Assembly: GCF_014851395.1 (NCBI RefSeq)
Contig: NW_024044348.1
Location: 22,726,890-22,790,889 of the forward strand
Length of the DNA: 64,000 bases
Reading direction: 5' to 3'
Source: Micropterus salmoides
Lineage: Eukaryota; Chordata; Actinopteri; Centrarchiformes; Centrarchidae
Below, piece after piece: positions 1 through 12,127 of the stretch (its first letter is position 1; each line of letters starts with the position of its first letter). Below the pieces are notes generated by a model. The model had not been told where the DNA came from. It saw nothing but the letters and a program-made list of their open reading frames with translations, and did no database searches. The position numbers and the translations under genes are program-made.

Positions 1-1859
1 CATCACTTGGGACCCAAATAGATTTAGCATAATGACCAATACTTATATCCCAAACACATGTCCTTTTTAGATAGGCTATTATGTGACCTTTTCTGGGACA
101 CAGATGACCCAAAGATGTTGGTCCTCTGACCAACCTTTAGACCTTTAGAACCCATCTCTATACTGGCTTGCTGGGAGGTCAGAAAATGTAACCTGCAGGC
201 AATTGGTTAATTCTCAATAGTTCTTTAAAAAATGTGATTGATTATTAGGTTTTTAATGAGCAGGTGAGAAATTTCCAGCATATGTCTCTGACATTTTCTG
301 CATGTTTAATTAACACAGCAAGGGTAGATGAGCATAATGATGAACATCTGAGGCTCACACTAAAATAAATAACTAAAAAATACACCTCCTAAAACATAAC
401 AAAAGTATACAAGCCCAAGAATGATCTCAGTCTTTCGGCTCTCCCTCCCAAATATCCTTGTTCTATGTCTCCTCTGTCTATCGATGCCCTCTCTATATGC
501 CCTCTCCTCGGGCCTGAGGGAGCCTTTTGATATGCCCCCTCTCTCTTGGCAAGGTTGTATTTCTTCATTAGGCCCTCTGGGGGCTGCCAGAGTCCCAGAG
601 GATGTCAGAGTACATTAATTCTCATCAGGACATGGGTCCTCTCAGGTGTGAATGGCAGCTAGCAGCTGTCGACAGGGCTCTCTCAATCCTACCACAACTC
701 ATATATCACCCACTGCATTCACACACAGATGTATACGCACACACATACAACAAAGTATGTAAAATGAAAAGCCGGACACACGTGCAAGTACGCTGTTGAA
801 AGAATCATCACAGAGGAAGATATACACTGTAATCACTGGCATATGAACATACCTCAATTTAGGACCTGACCCATGATAATTACAAAAGCAGCCATATATC
901 TTTAAGTCTTTAGGGGGACAGAATGTCGTCTCTGCTTAATTTTCCATGTGAGTAAATTTGCCGGGTGCATTTGAAGAGCTTTTGTGATTGCCTCATAGCC
1001 TCTCCACAGAGTGCCCTAACCACCATAGGGATAGATCACATAATCTCTCTCTCACTTTCTCTTTCTCTCTCTGCCTCCTACTCTGTTTTTCTCTTTCACT
1101 GTATGACATAGCCTTGCATGTGTCTTACCATGATATTTTCTCAAGTAATTATATAAAGTAATTCCTCCCAGTGCGGTTGTTATGGCTCCCAGTAGACGTG
1201 TATACAAATTACTCATATTTGCTCTGTGGTCAAAGCCGTGAGCTGTCCCACAAGACTATGGGTTTACATTATGAAAGTCTGCCTATTAAAGCCATTTGTT
1301 AAGGTCTTCACTCCTGGGAAGAGGCCGCTTCGTAGGACACTAAATGAAAGAGGTTAGCCTTAGAAGTGAACTGTTAATTAATTCAGTTTGTTATAGAAGG
1401 CTCCACATTGGATTCTGACTTGACAGCCAAACCTTAATCCTGGTGTAAACCCCAGACACCGCTCCAAAGCAGTGGAATGTGCTCCTTCTGCTTATGGCTG
1501 TTTGTACTCGTTAAAAGATATGATTGGATAAATCTAGGGAGGCTTTAAGGCCTGCTCAGGATGATTCCTCTTTCCTATTATTATTTTGTCATCCTGTGAT
1601 TATTTCGTCATCATGGGGCCATATTTTCCAGTGTCTAAGGTTGTTCCATGAATTAGTTATCTGTACTCTTCATTACTGGACTGTGGGCTGTAGTTCTTTC
1701 TCACTTCCAAGCCGCTTCTTTTGGTCTCTTAGCACCCTTTATTGAGTAATTGTCTCTAATTAGGGAATGGCTGTATTGAAATAAGGATTTATCCAATTGA
1801 TGCTGAAGAACTTCAAAGTAAAATGTTCAGGCTTCATAGCTAAAAGATCAAGAATTCTA
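1..1859. other. Unannotated AT-rich DNA
   Basis: I see no gene or complete mobile element here. Open frames of 60-75 codons at 421-799 and 1524-1745 show no family motif and no splice context. A CT-rich run lies near 1040-1100. It is probably intergenic or intronic sequence. Confidence 0.5.
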
Positions 1860-3187
1860 TAGGGCTGACCGACTAATCGTTTTCAAATCGAAATTGCAAC
1901 TTCAAAGCTAATTGTGAAGATGGCGATTAAACTGTAGGTTAATAATATCATCTGCGCATCTGACCCGTTTTAAACAGTCATGCAGTAACAAATTCATTTC
2001 ATTGTCATCCATTGTGTGACAGACTTGCTCGCCACTCGCAAGCAGCATACGTCTCCTGTTACGGTCCTTCTCACCAATCAGGGTGGGCAAAGGACGTATA
2101 CATTTTACAACAACAAACGAAACTAGAGGAAAACGTGGGATATTGGCGTCAGCCGAACCAAAACAGGCGCCGGCAATCTTGTGGTTTGGTCTGGTGTCAA
2201 CTCATTCTTAAGTGTTTGAGCATTTTGGCTACGTTCAGACTGCAGGCCAATGTGACCCAAATCTGATTATTTTGCCCATATGTGACTCAGATCTGATCTT
2301 TTTATGACAGTGTGAACAGGCCAAGTCACATGGAATCTGATCTTTTCCAATTCGGAATTGGGACACTTCCATATGTGGTCCAAATCCGATACAGATTGGA
2401 TCTTCTTTTAAATGCGACCTCAGTCTTGTGGGGCAGTTGCATTGTACAGTGGCAGAAACCGTAATGAAAAGAACAGAAAGTTGTGAACACTTGTCATAAT
2501 TCGGGAGTGACCTGTGAGAGGACAATGAAATACGGGAGTCTCCCGTGAGCTAACCTCTGTTGCTCCGTGTTTACTTCTGCAGCCTGCAACAGCGTACTGC
2601 GTGTGACATTGTGTTATTCTTCTGCGCATTCGGGTCACTTTAAGGCCACGGACAGTTCACACTGGAATCTGATATGGGCCTCATTTTAACAGTAATGTGA
2701 ACTGTCAAACAAAAAATCTGGGAAATTGAGCATTAAGGCCTGCAGTCTTAACTTAGCCTTTGTGTGCTTCAGCTAGGGATAACAGCTCTCTGTGAACCGG
2801 TTTTCTTCCGCTCTATGCACTGCTACATATCCCACATGGAGCATTTCACAATAAGAGCCTTAGCCTACCTGATTTTGCTGACTTGTTCAGATTTTGTTGA
2901 TTTGTTCAGTTGTCCTTCATTTTTGTACTTCTAGCATGGTTAAGTAGGGTACGTCGTTAAATTGTTTGTTTTGTTTGTTTAACTGTGTTTATTGTTGACA
3001 TACAATCAGGAGTGTGCACAGGGTGTTTTATTTTTGAAAATTGACCGGATTCTCTATGCTGTTCTATGTCTGACTTCCTGCCCTATTGAACTTTGCCTAA
3101 ACTTAAAAAAACACAAATTGAATCATAACCGCAATATGTGGCAGAAAAATCGCCATTAGATTTTTTCCCCAAAATCATTCAGCCCTA
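1860..3187. mobile_element. Non-autonomous hAT-like element, about 1.3 kb
   Basis: The left end reads TAGGGCTGA and the right end TCAGCCCTA, a 9-bp terminal inverted repeat of the sort common in fish hAT elements. The first 30 bases continue with a CGACTAATCG motif, also typical of these ends. The flanking octamers (GAATTCTA and TTAAAAAT) do not match, so the target duplication has decayed or the ends are slightly misplaced. No transposase frame remains. A second inverted-repeat element (2227-2758) lies inside. The superfamily call rests on the end sequence only. Confidence 0.55.
2227..2758. mobile_element. MITE nested in the 1860-3187 element
   Basis: The two ends form 22-bp terminal inverted repeats with two mismatches; the left begins GGCTACGTTCAGACTGCAGG and the right is its near reverse complement. 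The element is 532 bp and non-coding, with repeated ATCTGAT/ATCAGAT-type words. Both flanks are TTT, which may be a 3-bp target duplication or chance, so the superfamily is left open (Harbinger-like or hAT-like). Its position inside another element shows that it inserted later. Confidence 0.6.
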
Positions 3188-6100
3188 TTAAAAATGCACA
3201 ATTTTGTATTGGTCATATTATTACTGTACAAGCTATGTTAAATCCTTGCAGAAAATCCACATAAAACATCTTGCTCTCTGATGGCCTCACATCCAACGTT
3301 TACATGCGCCTGGGGTGAAATTCCTCTTTTTTACCTCCATATTCAGTGTTGCCCTTGGAGCTGTGTGCCTCCCCAATTTCTGACAGGGGCTTTGTTTTGC
3401 TAATGGTCTGAAGACGGGTAAGAAGAGAATCTCTAGCCAGATGCATTAAGGAACTCTGTGTGGCTAATCTTCTGTACTGTTGAGAATGAGTTAAATGAGG
3501 AACTGGGTATCCCTGAGAGGCATTGTTGTGTTGTGCTTTATGCTTACCTGCTCTTAGATGTTGAACACAGTACTGGAGCAGGATGACAGCGGGTTGAAGG
3601 CATAAAGACACAGTAGGAGTGAGGACACTAGCCTCATTCATTGAAACAGCCCTGGTTTAGGCAGCTTGTAATTCCTCTGAAGCTCTTGTGTTGCCGGTGG
3701 CTTGGCAAAGCTTTCATTCCCTAGACAGAGGGAGGGAAAAGATAGTTTAGGGAGTAGGGCAGGAACGAAAGAGGAGCCCTGTCCCACTCAAGGTCACTCT
3801 TCAAATCAAGCAAACCATACATGGAAGCCAAGTGAGGGTGTACTGGCTCAGAGCACCCAATCACACTGGGGCCCATCTAGCACACCCCATCACTCTCTCC
3901 ACTGCAACCAGCTGGAGAGCCAGGCTTTGGGTTACAAATGAGCAATTATCATGGTCTAAGTTCCGCTCCTTTTTGCCCCTTTTCATTTAACTTTGTTTAT
4001 CTTTTATCTCAAGGTTTGCTTTAAGAGTGAGCTGCCTTTCCCAGCCAAAAACAATCTGTTACTCAGTACAGTCACGAGAACTGCTGAACAATAGCTCTTT
4101 TTATGAATTGCTGGTAGTTATTGTAAAATGTGTTAAGTATTTTGTATAACCTGTCTGGAACAGAAGAAAATGCACTGCCTGTCTTGACTATTTGATTTTT
4201 AAACATGGTGTGTCCAGACTCAGTGCTGTGAGGCCACACCTTAACCTTCATCATTCCCAGCTGTCAGTGAACCTGCACTGGGCCGCCCAGTCATCTCATG
4301 CATTTCATCTGTTCACTGGAGCTCGGCATTCTGCGCTTAGACTCAGGAAAAGGAAAATCAAGGTGGCCAGATTAGCCATCTACATGCCCACACTTTAAAT
4401 AGTTGTGTAATTATTTGAGCGTGTGGCACCATGATTATATTTCAAGTGGATACCATTCCAGTTTGCATTTCGTACTGTTCCTGTTTGTTTTCCAGTCCAC
4501 AGTGAGTCACTTTCTGTGGTGTAATGTATAAGGATATTGTTTTAAAGAAGATACTGTTTGCTATTTAACAAAATCTACTCTGTGGCAAAGGCCTTTAAGT
4601 AGAGAACCAGCCCACTGTCTACAACAGATATGTGTTTGATTACATCCAGCATCTCTGGTTACATAGCCCATCTTACTGGTAACAGTTGTATTGTACGGTA
4701 AAGTGTTGTCTCACCTGCAGATTATTTTAAAGACTAATTGCCTAGGTCTAATTGTATTATTCACACAGAGTGTAAGTGAGGAATTGAGTTTTGGGAAGTC
4801 TCTTAGAGCAGCAGCTGTATGATCTTCACCTTCTCCCTGTTACTTTAGTGCAGTGTCAGTAATGCTTTGGACCATGGCCCGGACACCCATGCAATGTGAC
4901 AGGGTAGTCCCATTAAGGTTTCCTAATCAAGTCTCCTCTCCTACTCCCGTCTTATCCCCCTTTTTTTCTGCCTTCACAGAGAACTATTATTTTGGCAGAG
5001 CTTTGGGCTAAGGATTCAAGGCTGTTTTTGTGTTGGATGTGGTCCAATAGCCTCTTCTATCTGCCCCCCTTTCCCATATGGAATGGTTGATGCAAAGCTA
5101 AATCAGGGGCAGGCATTACCTTGCCTCAAAGAGACTTCTCCGTCTTTCCATCACTTCATCAGCAACCATTGGAGGTAGAGAGACATATTGCAGATATGCA
5201 AAAAATGTAAGAAAATGAAATGGATAAGAAAATAGTTATGAATAATATTTAAGGCTCATATTCATCATATTGGTAGATTTAAAAGAAGCACATGGGTTTA
5301 ACTTCATTTTGACTAGCATTTGATGTCCACGCATCCAAAAGTTGTTGTTGGTTGCTTCAAGACAATACTATACACTTTATTTATACTTAAATTGGGAGAA
5401 AGAGCAAAAAAGAAGCTGATTATCCACCAAATAATTGGATAATTAAACATTGGTCTGAGTATTAGTCGGAACATTGTATTTTCTTGTTGATTTTTTTTTC
5501 ATCCAATTTTGGCCATTTTCAAATATCCAAAATAAAAATGTAATGTGGCTTTAAATTAAGGAGTAATTTGGACTGATTCTGGAAAATGTGTGAGGTAAAG
5601 TATGAATCCACAAAATTTACTAACTTAACAAACCAATCATTACTAAGTTTATAGATGTCAGAGCAGCTGGTTAGAGTCATTATCCAGGCCGGTGCCTGTA
5701 GTTTCAGCCTTGGACCAGGCTCAGAGTTGCAGCCTGTGGTGGAGGCCCTGCTGCTGCATGGTTATCTCATAACCCTGGGCATTGGAGCATGGACACCAGC
5801 CACTTCCAACTCTCTTAAAGAACTCATTAAGTCAGCCTCATATTTATTCAGCTGCCAGGTGCGTGCCGGCGGCCGTGGACTGGGATGAAGAGGCCAGTGT
5901 GTCCACACCAGGCAGGGGAGGCAACTACAAGGTTACTGCAAGGAAACTACACTGTAGGGAGGGGGAGGGGGCATTGCTTGAGGATATAGGCCTGACTATG
6001 GCAGTTTGCAACTCTAAGGCTATACTTAATACGTAGTAGTTAATTTATTTACTTTATCACAGTTTGGAAATCCCAAAAGCATTGGTTAATGTGTCAAAAT

Positions 6101-8151
6101 AAGAGAAAATTGGCATTTTGGAGCATGCCCCCAGACAAAATATCTTAATCTGAAATAATTTTGTAATTGATGTTTGCCGCACCTCAACAACATTGATTGG
6201 GGGAGGATGCATGGGTGATAGATGACCAGTGTATATATTCAAAGACCACTATTGATGGATGACCTCAACCACCAGTTAATTTACTTTGTTTCCAAATTAG
6301 GGGTAGTCCGACCTTTGTCTGTGACTTTGTGCTTCCATGTCATGAAGATTTTCATGTTCACTATTTTTAAAAAGGTTACAAGGGTGAAAACAATAAAACA
6401 TATGCCATCTGTCTACAAAAATGTGTGTGGTGAAAAATCAGTCACTCGTCTTGTAGCTAGTAAGTAGGCAGGATTTGCTACTAATTACACAATGAGGAAA
6501 AAATAATGATTTTGATACATCTATAAACGTTACATGATTGCACCTCTGCATCAGAATCGAATCTTGAGGTGCACAGGGATTCCCTCACCTCCTGTCTCCT
6601 GATCTAGAAGTAAAGTTAGCAATACTCTGTGAATTCAATTTTGATATGACACACAAAACAGCTAATTGTAACTTTTAGCATTAAACTTCAACTGCATACT
6701 AAAACAATCAAACAAACCCTAAAATTGTAAGAAAGTTTATTGTTAAACCACAGTGCTTTGCTGTAATGGCACAAAAATAATAGTGTGATTGTCTGATCAG
6801 AGGCGTAGGACTAATCCTACACATAACACTGTATACTGAGTGTTGAGATATAGGCTACATGTAGCAAGGAGTATCCTGTCTCTGTGCCTCCCCACATTTT
6901 AACCAGGCATCCCAGGCGGAGTGCAATTGATTTTGGCAGTAGATCGAATAAAGATTGATTGAATCAGAATGGAATGGACCTCGCTGGAGGATCGACCATG
7001 CAGTAACCCATGAGCGGTGAATGCCTTTGCCAAGAAAGTACTCACAGTTATTCTAGCGTAAGGGGCAATGCGATTAAAGCCCATAGCTTCCACACGTAGA
7101 ACACTGGGGGGTGGAGAATGTGTCCTATGGAGAAATTACACATGTGACCACTAGACTGTGGTTTTACTGTTAATTAGAAGATTGTCTCATATCTACCTCA
7201 CTGTGGTCTGGGATTATGAGGGAATGGAAATGGTGCGCAGAGAAACGAGATGTATTGAGTTGAACATACAGTAATAACAGACACTCAGAAAATACTCAAT
7301 ATATGTGGTCTGGTCTGTTCTTCCTGTGTGGCGTCTGTTTAGTGTAAACGTGCTCCCATCAAATCAGTGTTAATGGTTTTGGCTCTTATTGTTGGTGTAG
7401 TGAAGCAGTGAGGCTGGCCAAAAGAGAGAAACGTTACTTATCCAATACACAGCCAACCTTTTTTTTGAATGAAGCTAAGAAGTAGAAGTAGCTGGGGTTT
7501 GTAGTTTCATTCAAACATTTTGCAAGCTGTGGCTCAGGGGAATTGTACTGTTAACAAGTGTGCTCATTAAAAGCTTGACACTGTTATAGTTCTACAATTA
7601 TTGAATTACAGTAGAACTGGCATATCAGTTGTGTTGCCTTCACAAACTTTAACAACATAACCATCTTCAGGGAGGTCCCTGTCATCCATCTATTTACACA
7701 GTGCGTGATGTGTCATTATGAGTGTGTACAGAATGCTCGGCTTTGTACCCAGGGATCTTGTCTAACACCTGTCAGAAAGCAGCTTCACCAGAGACAATCA
7801 AAGAGCAGCGCGTGGCATGTTTGATGTGTACTCAAACATAATGTGCTGTGAAAACATCCCTATGTTCTGCCAACGCTAAGTCTTGCTCTGTCTGGCACTT
7901 GTTCCTCTCCACTCGTGTGCCTGCAAGGCTTGCGTTTATGTCGGTTTTATACTACTTCATGCGCTCACACAGAAGTGATACTTTGAACAGATGAACAACC
8001 CTAGAGCTACTAAACGGATCCATCTGTTGCTTATACACTGCGGGTTCTCTGTTTTATGTTTGTAACTTGTACGTCTATCTTCTAGTTGTATTTGTCATAG
8101 TGCTGTTGGTTACAATTTTTTTTCAATATATGAAAAAAAACAAAAAAAAAA
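3188..8151. other. Unannotated stretch, about 5 kb
   Basis: No gene is supported. The longest open frame is 113 codons on the minus strand (3300-3641), with no motif I recognise. A 66-codon open block at 5655-5851 sits between an AG and a CAG/GTGCGT donor-like site, but its product resembles nothing I know. No inverted-repeat element with target duplication was found by eye. Confidence 0.45.
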
Positions 8152-8159
8152 TTGTAGGC
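8152..8159. repeat. Left target-site duplication of hAT 8160-8838
   Basis: TTGTAGGC here is repeated exactly at 8839-8846, directly outside the other end of the element. The 8-bp length is diagnostic of hAT insertion. Confidence 0.9.
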
Positions 8160-8838
8160 CAGGGTTTGGCAAATAAGTCTGACATCGGGCCAAATATTTT
8201 TCAAGCCATTACGTGGCGGGCCAGAACATTATTTCAGTCAAATTATTTTAAACCCATAGATACTCATGTGCACGTTTAGCTCAGTCGGTAGAATGCGGGA
8301 CTCCCGTTGGAAAAGTTGTAAGATCGATCCCTTAATCCTGTCAACTTTTTTTTCTCCCTTGTTAAATAAATTGATTAGCTTATAAGGACACTTTTTTACA
8401 TGCTGGCAATAAAGCATGTGCCGCAGTGTGTGTGCGTCCCGGCGTTTGATCCGGATTCATAAACCTATGGACACTAATTTTCATTTCCCTTAGGAAATTC
8501 AGGGGAATCCAATCACACGTTTACGGACGGCTTTTTCAAAGGTGTGTCAAGTAAGCCAGAGAGTCTTTCGAATGTCCTTCAGAACTTTTCAAAGTAAAAG
8601 CTCTCAATGAACTCAACATGAAGCATTTCTTCAAAAACGTTCTCATGCTTTTATTTTGGAGGCACAATCACTCGAGGAAGTGATTGTGTGAGTAACTGTT
8701 GCTGTCATGACAGATCTATTTCAGCATCAGCTGCTATCAATTTATTTTTTATTTTTCTGCTATCAAAGCAATCTGGCCGTGGGCCAGATATTATTGCTGG
8801 CCAGTTCTGGCCCACGGGCCGCCTATTGTCGACCACTG
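8160..8838. mobile_element. Non-autonomous hAT element with perfect TSD
   Basis: The 679-bp element starts CAGGGTTTGGCAAATAAG and ends in the imperfect reverse complement (TTGTCGACCACTG). It is bounded by exact 8-bp duplications TTGTAGGC. Subterminal GGGCCA/TGGCCC words recur at both ends, as in hAT transposase-binding regions. There is no transposase. An internal tRNA-like Pol III unit lies at 8270-8353. The perfect duplication suggests a fairly recent insertion. Confidence 0.9.
8270..8353 (+). ncRNA. tRNA-like Pol III unit inside a hAT element
   Basis: An A box, TAGCTCAGTCGG (8277-8288), is followed 33 bp later by a B box, GATCGATCC (8322-8330), and then by a run of eight T at 8346-8353 that would terminate Pol III. 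The order and spacing match tRNA genes and tRNA-derived SINE heads, and the A-box side resembles tRNA-Lys. The D stem and acceptor stem do not pair properly, so this is not a functional tRNA gene. It may be a tRNA or SINE remnant captured by the transposon. Transcription is inferred only. Confidence 0.5.
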
Positions 8839-8846
8839 TTGTAGGC
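8839..8846. repeat. Right target-site duplication of hAT 8160-8838
   Basis: This TTGTAGGC copy is identical to 8152-8159. Confidence 0.9.
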
Positions 8847-9275
8847 ATTCACACTGCAATTATGTCAAAATAAAAATGAAATGCCCTTCCTTCAAGCTTA
8901 AGTTATGAACAGTACTATAGTGCAGGATAAAACCCACTTTGGTAAGCACAAGCTTTTTGGATCATGGTATCCTCAGGTGAGTACAGAAAAACCATCAACC
9001 CAGCACTTTATTGTGTTAGGTCGTAATAAAGATAAACAAACCCTTACTTGGCTTGAAGCCAGCTATTTTCCATTTACTGGTGCCAGTTCTGTTGGAAAGA
9101 TGAGAAATGAGACAATGATGTTTAGACATGATGGACCTCCATCCAGTATTTAAAATTAGCTGAAGACTGCATCAAATAATGTTTCATGAAGGACCAAGAA
9201 GAGACTACAGAAATAAACTTTAATTCTGTAAATAAACTCTTATAATTATTAAGCGTTATCAATCCGTAGAATTAT

Positions 9276-9424
9276 TAGAGCCCGTCCAGTATGGGTTTTG
9301 GGGGGTCGGTGCAGATATTAAAGTGAAAAAGAGACAATTTTTAAGCTTAAAATTTTTTCGATAGTTGACCCCTTTCCTGTATAAGCTAGACTTAGAACAG
9401 GCCAATATTGGAAGCTATTATGTA
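9276..9424. mobile_element. Left shell of an outer hAT element
   Basis: The segment starts TAGAGCCCGTCCAGTATGGG, which I recognise as one end of a hAT family common in fish (consensus near TAGAGCCCGACCGATATGG). The matching opposite end is at about 17235-17472. The flanking octamers AGAATTAT and ATAACGAT agree at 5 of 8 bases, consistent with an old target duplication. Everything between is later insertion. The pairing of these two ends is an inference. Confidence 0.5.
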
Positions 9425-9636
9425 CAGTGTCTCACAAAAGTGACTACATCCCTCTCATTTTTATAAATATTTGATTATATCTTTTCATGTGACAGCACTG
9501 AAGAATCGACACTTTTCTATAATATAAAGTAGTGAGTGTACAGCTTGTATAACAGTGTAAATTTGCTGTCCCCTCAAAATAACACATCACACAGCCAATA
9601 ATGTGTAAACTGCAGGCAACAAAAGTGAGTACACAT
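9425..9636 (-). mobile_element. Tc1-like element, 3' terminal inverted repeat
   Basis: The segment begins CAGTGTCTCACAAAAGTGA just after a TA dinucleotide, as Tc1/mariner elements do. It carries two direct repeats of the form ACAAAAGTGASTACAY at about 9434-9449 and 9619-9636, which is the IR/DR arrangement of long-TIR Tc1 elements such as Sleeping Beauty relatives. The transposase is on the minus strand, so this is its 3' end. A hAT insertion follows directly. The other long TIR is absent from the window. Confidence 0.85.
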
Positions 9637-10133
9637 GGTAACACATGGTGACTCTGTTTTAATCTTGAAAAGTCGTTATTCATTCAACGTACACTGTAAA
9701 TTTCCAGCTAAACTGGCGCTTATTGTTTTTGCTTACCTTTTCTCGCTCTCTCTCTCTCTCATCTGCCATTCACCGGTCTTGTCTGAGTTTTGCGTGCATG
9801 CCGTGCTGCTGACAACTGCATGCAAGTCACGGTTCCTCTTGGGTCTATTTCAAGTAGCGGCTGTTTAAAAACGATATAATATTCTTTGTGTGGTTCATCA
9901 ACAGTGATAAATTATCCGATAGTCCCTCGAGGTGCGGACAACTCGGCACAACAACGGTGAAGCTGGGCCTCTGCTCCCTCTCTTCAGCAAGTGTTCCTCC
10001 ACTGCTACTACACACGCACACATATCAAAACGGCATGATCCTTGTTTCGCTGCGAAGCTTCGGCTGTGAGATTTAGTCGAATCAGGCTCCGCCCATCGAA
10101 GCATCGAACCTTCAACTATTAGGGGCAGTCCTA
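9637..10133. mobile_element. hAT fragment inserted in the Tc1 element
   Basis: This piece is collinear, in reverse orientation, with large parts of the complete hAT at 53161-53881: the shared blocks around AAATTTCCAGC, the GAGGTGCGGACAACTCGGC block and the GCGGAGCCTGATTCGAC block. Its right end reads CAGTCCTA, the reverse complement of the family terminus. The left terminus is missing, and the Tc1 bases normally between the inner direct repeat and GTGGCCACC are gone, so a deletion accompanied or followed the insertion. It has no coding capacity. Confidence 0.75.
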
Positions 10134-10435
10134 GTGGCCACCATTATTTTACAGCACTGCCTTTACACTCTTGGGCATGGAGTTCATCAGAGCTTCACAG
10201 GTTGCCACTGGAGTCCTCTTCCACTCCTCCATGACCACCTCACGTAGCTGGTGGATGTTAGAGACCTTGTGCTCCGCCACCTTACATTTGTGGATGCCCC
10301 ACAGATGCTCAATAGGGTTTAGGTCTGGAGACATGCTTGGCCAGTCCATCACCTTTATTCTCATCTTTGTTAGCAAGGCAGTGGTCGTCTTGGAGGTGTG
10401 TTTGGGGTCATTATGTTGGAATACTACCCTGCGGC
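10134..10435 (-). pseudogene. Tc1 transposase, C-terminal half (broken)
   Basis: Read on the minus strand, this segment encodes the C-terminal catalytic part of a Tc1-family DDE transposase, the enzyme that cuts and joins the element at TA sites. Visible motifs are QHNDPKHT, containing the second catalytic Asp, then WPSMSPDLNPIEHLWG, containing the final Glu, and a C-terminal tail ending near KSVKAVL. The frame is intact to its stop at about 10149. Its N-terminal continuation is displaced 6.7 kb away, at 17128-17224, because a hAT element inserted between them and duplicated CCTGCGGC. The N-terminal DNA-binding domain and first catalytic Asp are absent, so the gene is dead. Confidence 0.9.
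10428..10435. repeat. Left target-site duplication of 6.7-kb hAT
   Basis: CCTGCGGC here equals 17128-17135. Both copies lie inside the Tc1 transposase sequence, and dropping one copy restores Tc1 continuity. Confidence 0.9.
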
Positions 10436-10571
10436 CAGAGCCAGATTAAGAAGTCAGAGGCCCCTGGACACAAAGATTTGTAGGGCCTTCACCCGCTGAC
10501 CCTCACGCATGCGCACAATCAAGGTTATATTATTATATATTATAGGGTATTATTTGTTGGAAACACATCTA

Positions 10572-10812
10572 GTTCATAAAGGACTGATTTATCGTCCGGG
10601 CGATATTATCAGCTGACTTGAGCTTATTGCATTTATATTAGTATCTGCGTTTATAACAGCCAATTAATGACTATTAAAAGAAACGGAGAGACAGGTTTGT
10701 CAATCATGTCATGAGTTGCATAGTTTCACTAGAAGGCACTGTGCATCTCCCCTGTTAATAACAGCACCACCAATCCACCACAAAAAGGAATCAGCTGACC
10801 AGAGTCGAGCAG
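10572..10812. mobile_element. hAT end, inverted relative of 17235-17472
   Basis: This block begins near GACTGATTTATCG and includes GATATTAT, AATTAATGAC and AATCAGCTGACC words. All recur in the same order, reverse-complemented, at 17235-17472. The two copies belong to one hAT family but sit on different levels of the nest, this one inside the 6.7-kb hAT and the other outside the Tc1 piece. No opposite terminus for this copy was found. Confidence 0.6.
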
Positions 10813-11099
10813 AGCACTCAGAACCAATGACGGAGTTCATGATGAGCTGGTCATTTGTCACATGCGATACATGACTTAAATAATAAAAAATGACCCTCAT
10901 CACTTCTCCTCTTGTCATAAATAAGCCTGACAACATTCACGACCATACCAACCCACCCGATTTTCCTGAGAGACCCCCGTTTAAGAATTTCCCTCGGGGA
11001 GTTTACTATTTAAGTATTTCTGATTCTAATTTGTGATTCTGATTTCTCATTGCCCTCTCTCGGGTTTCTCCTGGGTCATAGTTATTACAGTCAAGCGGG

Positions 11100-11460
11100 A
11101 AGCTTCTGGTCAGCGATCTGTTGTGAACGCAGAAGTCCCCTAAACCTGCATTCTATTGAACAGCCAGCAGGGGGCGTCTCCTCTGGTTGCAAAAAGAAGT
11201 CTGGTTCCATTTGAAATAAGGGCAAAATTAAGCTACTTCTCAGCTGATTTATTACCTCAGTAAACACAGTCGTTAGTTTCAAGTCTTCTTCAATACAACA
11301 TGATGTTCATTTAGTAAATTATGGTCCCATTTATTTTAAAATAAACCATAAAGCAGAGTATTCTTCAGGACAGGATTATCTATGATTGACAAGTTGTTAC
11401 CATGGTGACCTGTCCATCAGGCTAGAGTGACTCCTACCCACAGCACCGTAAAAATGTAAC
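11100..11460. repeat. Dispersed teleost repeat fragment
   Basis: The stretch containing AAAAAGAAGTCTGGTTCCAT, ATTACCTCAGTAAACA and TTTAGTAAATTATGGTCCCA is wording I recognise from a common fish interspersed repeat. I cannot name its class from sequence alone. It lies within the 6.7-kb hAT. Confidence 0.4.
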
Positions 11461-12127
11461 CAGCACCATTGAAAAAGCTTATTAGAAAATGGATGTTCAC
11501 TTTCTCTGGTGAGTACATTTAGTTTTAAGACCGTTTTAAATACACATGCTTATTCTCTCACTGCACTTTCTAGCAGCAAATATTTATTGATGTGCAGTTG
11601 TTTGCATGATCAGTTGTTGAGACTTCCAGCTTATGCATTTTTTACATAATCCATTCAGGAAAAGCCCACTGACATTTATAGCCCACATACAGAACAGCTT
11701 TCAATATCAGCCTGTGCTAAGTAATAGTTGTTTATACAGGAAACAGGTCTACTAACCAAATAATTTCAATCAAAATCTAAAAATCAGCTTTTAAATGGTC
11801 TCTCTTTCACTTTTAAATCTGCATCTGCCCCCAAAAACCCATATGGTCTGGCTCTACAGGATTTACACTGATCAACACCTGTAACGTTACATATCTTCTA
11901 TTGTACAGGATTTAACCTTACACCACATGACTGAAACAATGCTGTCCTGGACCACAATAATCAGTACATTCCCCTGTTTACTGTAAATCACATTATGCAA
12001 GCACAAACCTCAAGCCTCAACTCTAATCCAGTTCTGTGAATCAGATTCTTCAATTATTCACACACAAAAACACATCTACCTCAGCATCCAACCACCTCTT
12101 CAGCAGACGCCGTCAGAGCGGCAGGGC

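Noticed and set aside
3300..3641. 113-codon minus-strand ORF
   Set aside because: It has no recognisable motif, no splice context and no neighbour suggesting a gene.
5655..5851. Possible exon ending in CAG/GTGCGT
   Set aside because: Acceptor context is weak and the product is not recognisable. It is not distinguishable from chance.
8277..8340. A functional tRNA-Lys-like gene
   Set aside because: The A and B boxes are present but D-stem and acceptor pairing fail, and the sequence lies inside a hAT element. It is kept only as a tRNA-like unit.
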